This document shows positions 46,598 to 55,892 of a stretch of 64,000 bases of DNA, piece after piece. Origin of the DNA: Donghicola tyrosinivorans (lineage in GTDB: Bacteria > Pseudomonadota > Alphaproteobacteria > Rhodobacterales > Rhodobacteraceae); contig NZ_PVTQ01000002.1 in assembly GCF_003003355.1 (NCBI RefSeq), positions 62,001 to 126,000 on the forward strand, read 5' to 3'. Every line of letters begins with the position of its first letter. The stretch's first letter is position 1. A model generated the notes under the pieces. It was not told the DNA's origin. It did no database searches and was given only the letters and a program-made list of their open reading frames with translations. Both the position numbers and the translations under genes were made by a program.

Positions 46598-47902
46598 ATG
46601 GATCTGTTCGACTCTCCCGCTGCTGCCGAGACAGCGCACCGCCCCTTAGCCGACCGCCTACGTCCGCAAACCCTGTCCGATGTGATCGGGCAGGACCATT
46701 TGCTGGGGCCGGATGGACCTTTGGGCGCGATGCTGGCGGCGGGGTCTTTGGGCTCGCTTATTCTTTGGGGGCCGCCCGGTGTGGGCAAGACCACCATCGC
46801 GCGGCTTCTGGCGGCAGAAACCGATCTGGAGTTCGTGCAGATCAGTGCGATTTTCAGTGGCGTGGCCGATCTGAAAAAGGTGTTCGAGACCGCCAAGATG
46901 CGCCGCCGCGCAGGGCAGGGGACGTTGCTGTTCGTGGACGAAATCCACCGCTTTAACAAAGCGCAGCAGGACGGCTTTCTGCCCCACATGGAGGACGGCA
47001 CGATCCTGTTGGTGGGTGCCACCACAGAGAACCCAAGCTTTGCCCTCAACGCCGCTGTGCTGAGCCGTGCGCAGGTCTTGGTGCTGGACCGCCTTGAGGT
47101 AGACAGCATGGCAAAGCTGGCGACCCGCGCGGAAGAGGAACTGGGCCGTCCGCTGCCTTTGACCGATGACGCCCGCCAGCAGTTGATGGATATGGCCGAT
47201 GGCGATGGCCGCGCCATGCTGAACCTGATCGAACAGATCGCCGCATGGAAGGTGGAGAAACCCCTTGAGGCCGACGCGATGGCCAAACGCCTGATGCGCC
47301 GCGCTGCCCAATACGACAAGTCGGGCGATCAGCATTACAACCTGATCTCGGCCCTGCATAAATCCGTGCGCGGCAGCGATCCTGATGCAGCCATGTATTG
47401 GTATGCCCGCATGCTGGAAGGGGGCGAAGATCCCCGCTATCTGGCCCGCCGCCTGACCCGTATGGCGGTCGAGGATATCGCCCTTGCCGACCCGCAGGCC
47501 CTGACCGTCTGTCTGCACGCATGGGAGGCCTATGAGCGCCTTGGCAGTCCCGAGGGCGAATTGGCACTGGCCGAGGCTGTGGCTTATCTGGCTTTGGCCC
47601 CCAAATCGAACGCCAGCTATGTGGCCTATAAGGCTGCGCGGGCTTTGGCCAAGAAAACCGGCTCGATGCCGCCGCCGATGCATATCGTGAATGCGGCGAC
47701 CTCATTGATGGGGGATCTGGGCTATGGGGCGGGGTATGAATACGACCACGACGCCGAAGACGGCTTTTCCGGCCAGAACTACTTCCCCGACGGGGTGGAG
47801 CGGCCCGACCTCTATCAACCCGTCGAACGGGGCTTTGAGCGCGATCTGAAAAAGCGGAAAGATTACTTCGCACGCTTGCGGGCAAAGCGTCAGGGCGGTT
47901 GA
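46598..47902 (+). CDS. rarA: Replication-associated recombination protein A (RarA/MgsA)
   Basis: 434 aa AAA+ ATPase of the RarA/WRNIP1 family that acts at stalled replication forks. Walker A WGPPGVGKTTIA and Walker B LLFVDEIHRFNKAQQD are intact, and the C-terminal half has the tetramerisation/MgsA domain with LISALHKSVRGSDPDAAMYW. The ending around YFPDGVERPDLYQPVERGFE is family-typical. It lies 3 bases after the protease gene and 31 bases before crcB. Confidence 0.96.
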   Translation: MDLFDSPAAAETAHRPLADRLRPQTLSDVIGQDHLLGPDGPLGAMLAAGSLGSLILWGPPGVGKTTIARLLAAETDLEFVQISAIFSGVADLKKVFETAKMRRRAGQGTLLFVDEIHRFNKAQQDGFLPHMEDGTILLVGATTENPSFALNAAVLSRAQVLVLDRLEVDSMAKLATRAEEELGRPLPLTDDARQQLMDMADGDGRAMLNLIEQIAAWKVEKPLEADAMAKRLMRRAAQYDKSGDQHYNLISALHKSVRGSDPDAAMYWYARMLEGGEDPRYLARRLTRMAVEDIALADPQALTVCLHAWEAYERLGSPEGELALAEAVAYLALAPKSNASYVAYKAARALAKKTGSMPPPMHIVNAATSLMGDLGYGAGYEYDHDAEDGFSGQNYFPDGVERPDLYQPVERGFERDLKKRKDYFARLRAKRQGG

Positions 47903-47933
47903 CTCTGGGCCAGCAAAGGGAAAGACAGCGCCC

Positions 47934-48311
47934 ATGTTCCTTACACTTGCTCAAGTCGCCCTTGGGGGCGCTGTCGGAGCCTCGCTTCGATATCTGACGA
48001 ATACTGGCGTCATGCGCCTGATCGGTCCCGGCTTTCCGTGGGGCACCATGACGTGCAACGTCGTGGGCAGCTTTATCATGGGCGTTCTGGTCGTGGTGCT
48101 GGCGAATGTGGGTGGTAACAAGTTCGCGTCGCTGTTGATCACGGGCCTTCTTGGCGGCTTTACCACGTTTTCGGCCTTCTCTCTGGACGCGGTGACGCTG
48201 TTCGAACGCGGCGCTATCATGCCAGCGGCGGCCTATGTGATGGCCTCGGTGGTGGTGTCGATTGCAGCTTTGACCATCGGTCTGTTTCTTGCACGGGGAT
48301 TTGTATCATGA
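47934..48311 (+). CDS. crcB: Fluoride channel CrcB/Fluc
   Basis: 125 aa with four membrane helices; works as an antiparallel dimer that lets fluoride out of the cell. Signatures GGAVGASLRYLTN near the N-terminus, GTMTCNVVGSFIMGVL and GFTTFSAFSLDAV (channel-lining Phe and Thr/Ser) are present. A single crcB gene means a homodimer of dual topology. No fluoride-riboswitch-like sequence is visible upstream; only 31 bases separate it from rarA. It overlaps the next gene by ATGA. Confidence 0.95.
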   Translation: MFLTLAQVALGGAVGASLRYLTNTGVMRLIGPGFPWGTMTCNVVGSFIMGVLVVVLANVGGNKFASLLITGLLGGFTTFSAFSLDAVTLFERGAIMPAAAYVMASVVVSIAALTIGLFLARGFVS

Positions 48312-49351
48312 GCGGCGTTCAAACGATCACCGTCGAAAAAGGCGAAGGCGACCAGCGGCTGGACCGTTGGCTGAAACGGCGCTTTCCGCACATTGCCCAA
48401 GGGCGGATCGAGAAGATGTGCCGCAAGGGTGAAATCCGCGTGGATGGCGGCCGCGTGAAACCGGCCAGCCGCGTTGAAGAGGGCCAGCAGGTCCGCATTC
48501 CGCCGCTGCCCCACGCGGGCGAGGTGAAAAGCGCGCCAAAGCCCAAGGTCTCGGACAAGGACACGGCGTTTATCCAAAGCTGCGTGATCTACCGCGACGA
48601 CCACATCATCGCTCTGAACAAGCCCGCCGGTATTCCCGTGCAGGGCGGCAGCAAGCAGGTCCGCCACATCGACGGTTTGGCCGAGGCGCTGAAGTTCGGC
48701 TATGAAGACAAGCCCCGTCTGGTGCATCGTCTGGATAAGGATACCTCTGGGGTTCTGATCCTTGCGCGGACCCGTCAGGTGGCTGCTGGTCTGACCGCAG
48801 CCTTCCGCGCCCGCGAAACCCGCAAGATCTATTGGGCCATCGTCGCTGGTGTGCCTTACCCCCGCATGGGCAGCGTCCGTTTCGGTCTGGTCAAGGCACC
48901 GGGTCACGGCGCGGGCGGCGAGGGTGAAAAGATGCTCTGCGTCCATCCCAATGAGGTGGACAAGACCGAAGGTGCCAAGCGCGCTCTGTCCGATTACGCG
49001 GTGCTGACCACCTTGGGGCAGCGGGCCGCTTGGGTCGCACTGGTGCCGGTGACAGGCCGGACCCACCAGCTGCGCGCACACATGGCTGAAATGGGCCACC
49101 CGATCATCGGGGACGGCAAATACGGCGGCTCTGGGCAAGAAAACCTTGGCGATGGATGGGGTGCCCAGTTGGGCGGCGAGATCAGCCGCAAGCTGCACCT
49201 GCACGCGCGGTCCTTGACCCTGACCCATCCCGTGACAGGCAAGCGCCTGCACATCGAGGCAGAGCTGTCCGATCACATGCAGCGCACATGGGATTACGTT
49301 GGTTGGGACATCCGCGATGTGCCCGAAGACCCCTTTGAGGACATGGAATGA
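48308..49351 (+). CDS. rluC: 23S rRNA pseudouridine synthase, RluC/RluD type
   Basis: 347 aa. An N-terminal S4 RNA-binding domain (QRLDRWLKRRFPHIAQGRIE, about 15-75) precedes the catalytic domain with the active-site aspartate in HRLDKDTSG (Asp143). The later PVTGRTHQLRAHMAEMGHPI motif is intact. It isomerises specific uridines in 23S rRNA. RluC and RluD share these motifs; I favour RluC by overall resemblance and length, with some doubt. It overlaps crcB and the HAD gene by ATGA on both sides. Confidence 0.88.
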   Translation: MSGVQTITVEKGEGDQRLDRWLKRRFPHIAQGRIEKMCRKGEIRVDGGRVKPASRVEEGQQVRIPPLPHAGEVKSAPKPKVSDKDTAFIQSCVIYRDDHIIALNKPAGIPVQGGSKQVRHIDGLAEALKFGYEDKPRLVHRLDKDTSGVLILARTRQVAAGLTAAFRARETRKIYWAIVAGVPYPRMGSVRFGLVKAPGHGAGGEGEKMLCVHPNEVDKTEGAKRALSDYAVLTTLGQRAAWVALVPVTGRTHQLRAHMAEMGHPIIGDGKYGGSGQENLGDGWGAQLGGEISRKLHLHARSLTLTHPVTGKRLHIEAELSDHMQRTWDYVGWDIRDVPEDPFEDME

Positions 49352-50016
49352 GCGACACTCTGCGCCTGATCATCTTTGATGTGGATGGCACTCTGGTCGA
49401 CAGTCAGGCGGATATTCTGGCCTCGATGCAGGCCGGTTTCGCGGCCGTGGGGCAGGTTGCACCGCAGCGGGCGCAGGTTTTGTCCATTGTGGGCATGTCG
49501 CTGGATAATGCTGTGGCCGAACTGGCTCCTGATCTGGATCAGGTCACCCGTGACCACATCGTTGCCACCTATAAAGACACCTATGCGCAGCTTCGGGCCA
49601 GCAAGGGGACGGCCTCGTCCCCGTTCTATTCCGGCGTGCGTGAAACGTTGGAGCAGCTTTTCAGCGTGCCCCACTATCTGCTTGGGGTCGCGACGGGTAA
49701 ATCCCGCCGCGGATTGACCAGTCTGCTGGACAGCCACGGCCTGACGGGCCGCTTCGTGACCGAGCAGGTCGCGGATTTTCACCCCTCGAAACCCCATCCG
49801 GCGATGCTGCATGAGGCGATGCGCGAAACCGGCATCGACCCGCAGAACACGGTGATGATCGGGGATACAAGTTTCGACATGGAGATGGCCAAGGCCGCCG
49901 GTGTCCACCCTGTCGGCGTGAGCTGGGGTTACCATCCGGTGCAGCGCCTGAACGCACCGCGAGTCATCGACCGGATGCAGGATTTGCCTGCACTCCTTAC
50001 AGATATCTGGAGCTGA
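49348..50016 (+). CDS. HAD-superfamily phosphatase, phosphoglycolate-phosphatase-like
   Basis: 222 aa. Motif I IFDVDGTLVDS (nucleophile Asp11, Asp13), motif II in LLGVATGKSRRGL, and motif III/IV HPSKPHPAMLHEAM with NTVMIGDTSFDMEMAKAAG are all present, so it should be an active phosphatase. The helical cap (about 18-85) is of the Gph/PGP type, but substrate range within this family is wide. The start overlaps rluC by ATGA and the next gene begins four bases after its stop. Confidence 0.88.
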   Translation: MSDTLRLIIFDVDGTLVDSQADILASMQAGFAAVGQVAPQRAQVLSIVGMSLDNAVAELAPDLDQVTRDHIVATYKDTYAQLRASKGTASSPFYSGVRETLEQLFSVPHYLLGVATGKSRRGLTSLLDSHGLTGRFVTEQVADFHPSKPHPAMLHEAMRETGIDPQNTVMIGDTSFDMEMAKAAGVHPVGVSWGYHPVQRLNAPRVIDRMQDLPALLTDIWS

Positions 50017-50020
50017 GCAT

Positions 50021-50734
50021 ATGAGCGAATGGAAAGCGAAACGCTTCTGGAAACAGGCTGATTGCGTAGAATGTGACGGTGGCTGGCAGGTTCAGCTGGA
50101 TGGCCGTCCGGTGAAAACGCCTGCAAAAGCGCCTCTGGTTTTGCCGTCCGAATCGCTGGCCCGCGCCATTGCCGCCGAGTGGGACGCGCAAGATGAGAAT
50201 ATCCTGCCCTTGACCATGCCCTTCACCCGCTCGGCCAATGCGGCCATCGATCGGGTGGTGCCGCAGAAGGCCGAAGTGACCGAAATGCTGGCCGCTTACG
50301 GGGAAACCGATCTGCTGTGCTACCGCGCCGAGCAGCCGGTCGAGTTGATCCAGCGTCAGGCCGCTGCGTGGGACCCGTTGCTGGACTGGGCTCATGAGAG
50401 CTTTGGCGCACGGCTAAATATACACAACGGCGTCATTTTTGGCGCTCAGCCCGAGGATGCCGTAGCCCTTCTGGGCGCCGAGCTGTCCAAGCTGGATGCG
50501 TTCCAGTTGACCGCGATCCACGATCTGATCGCCATGTCCGGATCACTGGTGCTGGGTCTGGCAATCATCCATGGCCGGATTGATTCGTCCGATGCGTGGG
50601 AGTTGTCCCGCCTTGATGAAGAATGGCAGATCGAACAGTGGGGACGGGATGAAGAGGCCGATGAGCTTGCAGCTAAAAAGCGAGAAGAGTTCATGCAGGC
50701 AGAAAGACTGTTTCAGCTGCTAACCCCTCAGTGA
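50021..50734 (+). CDS. ATP12-family F1-ATPase assembly chaperone
   Basis: 237 aa. It resembles ATP12, the chaperone that holds the F1 alpha subunit before hexamer assembly in mitochondria and in alphaproteobacteria. Landmarks are WQVQLDGRPVKTPAKAPLVL, AAEWDAQDENILPLTMPFTR, YGETDLLCYRAEQP and a C-terminal LGLAIIHGRIDSSDAWEL. It has no signal peptide and acts in the cytoplasm. Its presence supports the alphaproteobacterial assignment. It closes the degP-to-ATP12 run; 209 AT-rich bases follow. Confidence 0.92.
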   Translation: MSEWKAKRFWKQADCVECDGGWQVQLDGRPVKTPAKAPLVLPSESLARAIAAEWDAQDENILPLTMPFTRSANAAIDRVVPQKAEVTEMLAAYGETDLLCYRAEQPVELIQRQAAAWDPLLDWAHESFGARLNIHNGVIFGAQPEDAVALLGAELSKLDAFQLTAIHDLIAMSGSLVLGLAIIHGRIDSSDAWELSRLDEEWQIEQWGRDEEADELAAKKREEFMQAERLFQLLTPQ

Positions 50735-50943
50735 AATAATCGCAAACTTTTGATACCTGTCTCGGCATTTGATCAAATTTCGACGAAGAACTCAGTTGAT
50801 TTTGTGATCAACACCTTGACGATTCCTGATGAATCCACACAATCTTTGACTATTGGGTCAGGTAAAACCCAATGACCGCTCACGGCTCATCACGAATGGG
50901 CTAAAAACCGCTGATCAACAGCGGGCATCAGGAAGAGGTAAAA
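50735..50943 (+). promoter_or_regulatory. Upstream control region of the aap operon
   Basis: AT-rich spacer with two inverted repeats, GTTGAT-N6-ATCAAC (50795-50812) and ATTGGGT-N8-ACCCAAT (50852-50873), either of which could be an operator. TTGACG at 50816-50821 and TTGACT at 50846-50851 are possible -35 elements, but neither has a good -10 partner. The region probably holds the aapJ promoter and nitrogen-linked control sites. Confidence 0.45.
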
Positions 50944-51960
50944 ATGAAAAAATCCGTATTTTTGGGCGCACTGACCGTAGCTGGTCTGACCGCCGGTGCA
51001 GCAGCCGCTGCAACCCTTGACGACGTCAAGGCACGCGGCAAGCTGAACTGCGGTGTGACCACCGGTCTGGTGGGCTTTGCGGCACCCGACGCGAATGGCG
51101 AATGGCAGGGCTTTGATGTCGCTGTTTGCCGCGCCGTGGCAGCTGCCGTTCTGGGTGACCCCGCAGCCGTAGAATTCGTTCCCACCACCGGTAAGACCCG
51201 TTTTACCGCACTGGCGTCGGGCGAAATCGACCTGCTGGCACGTAACACCACCTGGACCTTCTCGCGCGATACCGACCTCAAGTTCGATTTCATCGGCGTG
51301 AACTACTACGATGGTCAGGGCTTCATGGTTCCCAAGTCGCTGGGTGTGACCTCGGCCAAGGAACTGGACGGCGCGACCGTTTGTATCCAGACCGGCACCA
51401 CCACCGAGCTGAACCTGGCGGACTTCTTCCGCATCAACAACATCAGCTACGAGCCGGTTCCGATCGAAACCAACGCCGAAGCACAGCCGCTGTACCTGGA
51501 AGGCGCATGTGACGTCTACACCACCGACGCATCGGGCCTGGCAGCGACTCGCGCCGCGTTCGAGAACCCCGGTGACCACGTCATTCTGCCCGAGATCATC
51601 TCGAAAGAGCCGCTGGGTCCGCTTGTTCGCCACGGCGACAACGACTGGGGCGACATCACCATGTGGGTGCTGAACGCGCTGATCGCTGCTGAAGAATACG
51701 GCATCACCTCGGCAAACATCGAAGAGATGTCGGCTGGCACCAACAACCCCGAGATCAACCGTATCCTGGGCACCGAAGGTGAACTGGGCGCGATGATCGG
51801 CCTCGACAACGCTTGGGGCAAGCGCGCAATCGCAGCCGGCGGCAACTACGGTGAAATCTTCGCGAAGAACATCGGCGAAGAGACCCCCGTTGGTCTGGCC
51901 CGCGGCCTGAACGCTCAGTGGAAAGATGGCGGCCTGCTGTACGCACCGCCCTTCCGCTAA
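50944..51960 (+). CDS. aapJ: General L-amino-acid ABC transporter, substrate-binding protein
   Basis: 338 aa with a signal peptide (MKKSVFLGALTVAGLTAGAA, cleaved near AAA-ATLDDV). The mature part is a periplasmic binding protein of the polar amino acid family: LNCGVTTGLVGFAAPDANGE, GFDVAVCRAVAAAVLG and the lobe-2 sequence IQTGTTTELNLADFF. It captures a broad set of L-amino acids and delivers them to AapQM. AAGAGG precedes the ATG. A strong hairpin follows the stop, a common way to keep binding-protein mRNA in excess over permease mRNA. Confidence 0.93.
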   Translation: MKKSVFLGALTVAGLTAGAAAAATLDDVKARGKLNCGVTTGLVGFAAPDANGEWQGFDVAVCRAVAAAVLGDPAAVEFVPTTGKTRFTALASGEIDLLARNTTWTFSRDTDLKFDFIGVNYYDGQGFMVPKSLGVTSAKELDGATVCIQTGTTTELNLADFFRINNISYEPVPIETNAEAQPLYLEGACDVYTTDASGLAATRAAFENPGDHVILPEIISKEPLGPLVRHGDNDWGDITMWVLNALIAAEEYGITSANIEEMSAGTNNPEINRILGTEGELGAMIGLDNAWGKRAIAAGGNYGEIFAKNIGEETPVGLARGLNAQWKDGGLLYAPPFR

Positions 51961-51978
51961 TACCGTCTGAACGGTACT

Positions 51979-52003
51979 GGGGCGCGGCATAAGTCCGCGC
52001 CCC
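51979..52003 (+). promoter_or_regulatory. Intercistronic stem-loop between aapJ and aapQ
   Basis: Perfect 9-bp stem GGGGCGCGG (51979-51987) with CCGCGCCCC (51995-52003), preceded by a smaller one TACCGT/ACGGTA (51961-51976). No T-run follows, so it is more likely an mRNA-stabilising or attenuating element than a full terminator. Confidence 0.65.
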
Positions 52004-52089
52004 AAACTTATCCAAGTATAATGAAAACAGACAGGCCATGCAGCGGGACGTCCCCTGCACGAAGGACCTGTTGCATCCGGGAATTACCA

Positions 52090-53301
52090 ATGACGGCATA
52101 TTCCGATCCTCCAAAGAGTTCGTTTCAGCTCTCCCAGCTGATCCACGATACCCGTTACCGCTCATATACCTTTCAGGCGATCGCACTTGTGCTGCTGTTG
52201 CTTGGGGTGGGCTATCTTCTGTCCAACCTGCTTGGCAACCTTGCTGCCGCTGGTCTGAACATCAGTTACGACTTTCTGGGCAAGCCCGCGGGTTATGACA
52301 TCAACCAGACCCTGATTGACTATACCAACCAGTCCTCTCACTGGCGTGCGTCGATCGTCGGTGTTCTGAACACCCTGCTTGTCGCATTCTTGGGATGCAT
52401 TACCGCTACGGTGCTTGGTGTGTTCGCCGGTGTGGGCCGTTTGTCCAAGAACTGGCTGATTGCCAAGCTGATGTCGGTCTACGTTGAGGCGTTCCGAAAT
52501 GTTCCGGTCCTGATCTGGATCCTGATCATCTCGACCATCGTGACCATCCTGCCGTCCCCGCGCGCCTTCAAGGGCGAGACACCGGACGCCGAGATGTTCC
52601 TTGGCCTCTTTGCCTTCACCAACCGCGGCATCTACGCCCCCAAGCCGGTCTGGCTGGAAGGGTCGGGGATCGTCGTGGCGACCTTCATTATTTCGGTCAT
52701 CGCCGTGTTCTTCTACCGCCGCTACGCCACCAAGCTGCTGTACGCGACCGGTAAGATGCTGCCCACCGGCTGGCCGAGCCTTGCCATCCTGCTGGTTCCC
52801 AGCATCCTGATGTACTTCGTCATGGGTCGTCCCATCGGCGTGGATATTCCGGAACTGGGCGGCTTTAACTTCCAGGGCGGCATGCAGTTGCAGCGTCCCT
52901 TGATCGCTCTGTGGCTGGCTTTGTCCATCTACACCGGTGCCTTCATCGCGGAAAACGTCCGTGCGGGCATTCAGGCGATCAACCGTGGCCAGACCGAGGC
53001 GGCTGCCTCGTTGGGTCTGCGCTCGGGCCGGATCATGAGCCTTGTAATTCTGCCGCAGGCCCTGCGCGTCATCATTCCGCCGGTGATTTCGCAGTACCTG
53101 AACCTGACCAAAAACAGTTCGCTGGCGATTGCTGTGGGCTACATGGATGTGACCGGCACGCTGGGGGGGATCACCCTGAACCAGACCGGCCGCGCGATCG
53201 AGTGCATTCTGATGCTGATGATGTTCTACCTCATCATCTCGCTCAGCATCTCGGCCATCATGAACGCCTATAACAACCGCGTTAAGCTGAAGGAGCGTTG
53301 A
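52090..53301 (+). CDS. aapQ: General L-amino-acid ABC transporter, permease AapQ
   Basis: 403 aa from ATG 52090 (MTAYSDPPKSSF), the length expected for AapQ; an in-frame ATG at 52021 would add 23 unrelated residues. Several membrane helices are seen (TFQAIALVLLLLGVGYLLSN near the start). The cytoplasmic EAA loop is RAGIQAINRGQTEAAASLGL followed by PQALRVIIPP. It forms the inner-membrane channel with AapM. One base separates its stop from the aapM start codon. Confidence 0.94.
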   Translation: MTAYSDPPKSSFQLSQLIHDTRYRSYTFQAIALVLLLLGVGYLLSNLLGNLAAAGLNISYDFLGKPAGYDINQTLIDYTNQSSHWRASIVGVLNTLLVAFLGCITATVLGVFAGVGRLSKNWLIAKLMSVYVEAFRNVPVLIWILIISTIVTILPSPRAFKGETPDAEMFLGLFAFTNRGIYAPKPVWLEGSGIVVATFIISVIAVFFYRRYATKLLYATGKMLPTGWPSLAILLVPSILMYFVMGRPIGVDIPELGGFNFQGGMQLQRPLIALWLALSIYTGAFIAENVRAGIQAINRGQTEAAASLGLRSGRIMSLVILPQALRVIIPPVISQYLNLTKNSSLAIAVGYMDVTGTLGGITLNQTGRAIECILMLMMFYLIISLSISAIMNAYNNRVKLKER

Positions 53302-53302
53302 G

Positions 53303-54592
53303 ATGAGCGATACGCACTCCCAACTCGCGTTCGTCCGCACAGAGATGCTGGCCCAGAAAGAGCCCCCCGTCGCCGAAAAGGGCGTCGTGAAATGGGTTCG
53401 TTCGAATCTGTTCTCTTCGTGGTCGAACAGCATCCTGACGGTCGTTGCGCTGTATCTGATCGTTCAGTTGATCATGAACGCAGGCCCTTGGTTTGCGAAC
53501 GGGATCTGGAGCACCAACAGCCTCGCGGAATGCCGCGAGATCCTGCAAGGCGCATCGGGGGGCTGTTTCTCGGTCCTGTCCGAGCGTTGGAACCAGCTGC
53601 TGTTCGGTATTGCCTACCCTGACACCCAGTACTGGCGCCCCACGCTGGCGTTTGTGCTGATGCTGGTCGCGGCCTCGCCAGTTCTGTTCAGCAAACTGCC
53701 CCGTGGCATGCTGATCTTTACCGGCCTCTACCCCTTCCTGGCCTACTGGCTGATCTGGGGTGGCACCATGATGACTTCGATCATCGCACTTCTGGGTTTT
53801 GTTGCAGCCTATCTGGCGTTCCGTAAGGCCGAGCGTGCCGGTTTCTCGATCGGTCTTGGCGCGGGCATCATTGCCGCCGTGGTCGTCTGGAAAGTTCTGG
53901 GCATGTTCGCGGGTGAGCTAAGCATCTTGCCGCTGGAAGAGGTTCCTTCGCGCAACATGGGTGGCTTTATGCTGAACATGATGCTGGGGACCATCTGTAT
54001 CTCGTTGTCGCTGCCGATTGGTATCGCACTGGCGCTGGGTCGCCAGTCGCACATGCCGATCATCAAGGGTATCTCGGTGGTCTTCATTGAGTTTATCCGC
54101 GGCGTGCCGTTGATCACCCTGCTGTTCGTGGCAAACGTGGTTCTGGGCTACTTCTTCCCGCCCGAAACCAACATGGACCTGATCCTGCGTGTGATCATCA
54201 TGATCACCATGTTCGCCTCGGCCTACATCGCAGAAGTGATCCGTGGCGGTCTGGCTGCTCTGCCCAAGGGCCAGTACGAGGCTGCCGACAGCCTTGGTCT
54301 GGACTACACGCAGGCGATGCGGTTCATCATCCTGCCCCAAGCGCTCAAGATCTCGATCCCGGGTATCGTGAACGTCGCGGTGGGTCTGTTCAAAGATACC
54401 ACGCTGGTGTCGGTGATCTCGATGTTCGACCTTGTGGGTATGATCCGCGGGCCGATCCTCGCCTCGACCGAATGGAACGGTGTGTACTGGGAGCTGTATG
54501 GCTTCGCGGCGCTTCTGTTCTTCATCACCTGCTACGGCATTTCCCAATATTCCCAGTGGCTGGAGCGTCAGCTTCGCACGGATCATCGTTAA
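53303..54592 (+). CDS. aapM: General L-amino-acid ABC transporter, permease AapM
   Basis: 429 aa. It has an N-terminal region of several extra helices and a C-terminal HisM-like permease domain with the EAA loop RGGLAALPKGQYEAADSLGL followed by PQALKISIPG. Heterodimer partner of AapQ. GGAG overlaps the end of aapQ (AAGGAGCG), so translation is coupled. The ATPase gene follows after 15 bases. Confidence 0.94.
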   Translation: MSDTHSQLAFVRTEMLAQKEPPVAEKGVVKWVRSNLFSSWSNSILTVVALYLIVQLIMNAGPWFANGIWSTNSLAECREILQGASGGCFSVLSERWNQLLFGIAYPDTQYWRPTLAFVLMLVAASPVLFSKLPRGMLIFTGLYPFLAYWLIWGGTMMTSIIALLGFVAAYLAFRKAERAGFSIGLGAGIIAAVVVWKVLGMFAGELSILPLEEVPSRNMGGFMLNMMLGTICISLSLPIGIALALGRQSHMPIIKGISVVFIEFIRGVPLITLLFVANVVLGYFFPPETNMDLILRVIIMITMFASAYIAEVIRGGLAALPKGQYEAADSLGLDYTQAMRFIILPQALKISIPGIVNVAVGLFKDTTLVSVISMFDLVGMIRGPILASTEWNGVYWELYGFAALLFFITCYGISQYSQWLERQLRTDHR

Positions 54593-54607
54593 GAAAGGTG
54601 CTTCACT

Positions 54608-55375
54608 ATGGTTGACACCACCCAAATGACTGTCTCCGACGAGGTCGCGATCTCGATCGAGAAGATGAACAAATGGTATGGCCAGTTCCACGTCCTGCGG
54701 GACATCGATCTGACCGTCTATCGTGGCGAGCGTATCGTGATCGCGGGCCCCTCGGGTTCGGGTAAATCGACCCTGATCCGCTGCATCAACGCGTTGGAAG
54801 AGCATCAGGCCGGTAAGATCGTTGTCGATGGCACGCATCTGACCTCGGACCTGAAGAACATCGACCGTATCCGGTCTGAAGTTGGCATGTGCTTCCAGCA
54901 CTTCAACCTCTTCCCTCACCTGACCATTCTTGAGAACTGCACGCTGGCCCCGATCTGGGTCCGCAAGATCCCCAAGAAGCAGGCGGAAGAGACCGCAATG
55001 CACTTCCTTGAGAAGGTGAAGATCCCCGATCAGGCCAACAAGTATCCTGGCCAGCTGTCGGGCGGCCAGCAGCAGCGTGTGGCGATTGCCCGTTCGCTGT
55101 GCATGAAGCCGCGCATCATGCTGTTCGACGAACCGACCTCGGCGCTTGACCCCGAGATGATCAAAGAGGTTCTGGATACCATGGTTGAACTGGCGGAAGA
55201 GGGCATGACCATGCTCTGCGTCACCCACGAGATGGGCTTTGCCCGTCAGGTGGCCAACCGTGTGATCTTCATGGACCAAGGGCAGATCGTCGAACAGAAC
55301 GAGCCGGAAGAGTTCTTCAACAACCCGCAAAGCGACCGGACCAAGCTGTTCCTCAGCCAGATTCTGGGTCACTAA
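54608..55375 (+). CDS. aapP: General L-amino-acid ABC transporter, ATPase AapP
   Basis: 255 aa ABC ATPase. Walker [12 protein letters not shown]-loop [10 protein letters not shown], signature [14 protein letters not shown], Walker [15 protein letters not shown] and the H-switch [12 protein letters not shown] are all intact. It powers AapQM. AAGAAAGG precedes the ATG. Its stop lies only 19 bases from the convergent sixA-like gene, and I see no terminator between them. Confidence 0.96.
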   Translation: MVDTTQMTVSDEVAISIEKMNKWYGQFHVLRDIDLTVYRGERIVIAGPSGSGKSTLIRCINALEEHQAGKIVVDGTHLTSDLKNIDRIRSEVGMCFQHFNLFPHLTILENCTLAPIWVRKIPKKQAEETAMHFLEKVKIPDQANKYPGQLSGGQQQRVAIARSLCMKPRIMLFDEPTSALDPEMIKEVLDTMVELAEEGMTMLCVTHEMGFARQVANRVIFMDQGQIVEQNEPEEFFNNPQSDRTKLFLSQILGH

Positions 55376-55394
55376 GCGGGCCTTGGGGGGCTGA

Positions 55395-55892
55395 TCAGTC
55401 GGTCAGCTCTCTTGGCACAATGAAATCAACGGGGTGGGCAGTGTGGAAACGCACTGCCCCCCAGTCGTTTTGAGGGAAGTCCGCCACCAAGGTTGCGCAG
55501 GTCGGATAGCGCCGGAACTGCGGATGATCCGGCGCATGGGCCAGCAGGCGGGCGGCAAATTCGGCAATGCCCGGATTGTGTCCCAGCATCAGCACTGTCT
55601 GCGCCTCGGCACTTTGCAGCACCTCCATCATCACATCCGACCCCGCCAGATAGAGGCGCCGCAGATAGTCGGTTTCCGCCTCTGGCAGTTTCAGCTGATC
55701 CAGCGTTTCGCGGGTGCGGGTGGCGCTGGAACACAGCACCTGACCGGGCAAACAATCCTTGTCCCGCAGCCAATCCCCCATCGCCTGAGCCGAGCGTTGA
55801 CCCCGTGCGTTCAGGACGCGGTCATGATCCTCCATCAGCGGATCGTCCCACGCGGATTTGGCGTGGCGCATCAGGATCAGGCGCAGGGTCAT
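55395..55892 (-). CDS. SixA-type histidine phosphatase
   Basis: 165 aa from the ATG at 55892, which overlaps the stop of the upstream ferredoxin-like gene by ATGA. It belongs to the histidine phosphatase (phosphoglycerate-mutase-like) superfamily. The phosphorylated His is in LILMRHAKSAW, followed by LNARGQRSAQAMGDWL, SSATRTRETL and the second His in VLMLGHNPGIAEFA. SixA in E. coli removes phosphate from histidine in signalling and phosphotransferase proteins; the substrate here is not known. Confidence 0.85.
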   Translation of the reverse strand: MTLRLILMRHAKSAWDDPLMEDHDRVLNARGQRSAQAMGDWLRDKDCLPGQVLCSSATRTRETLDQLKLPEAETDYLRRLYLAGSDVMMEVLQSAEAQTVLMLGHNPGIAEFAARLLAHAPDHPQFRRYPTCATLVADFPQNDWGAVRFHTAHPVDFIVPRELTD

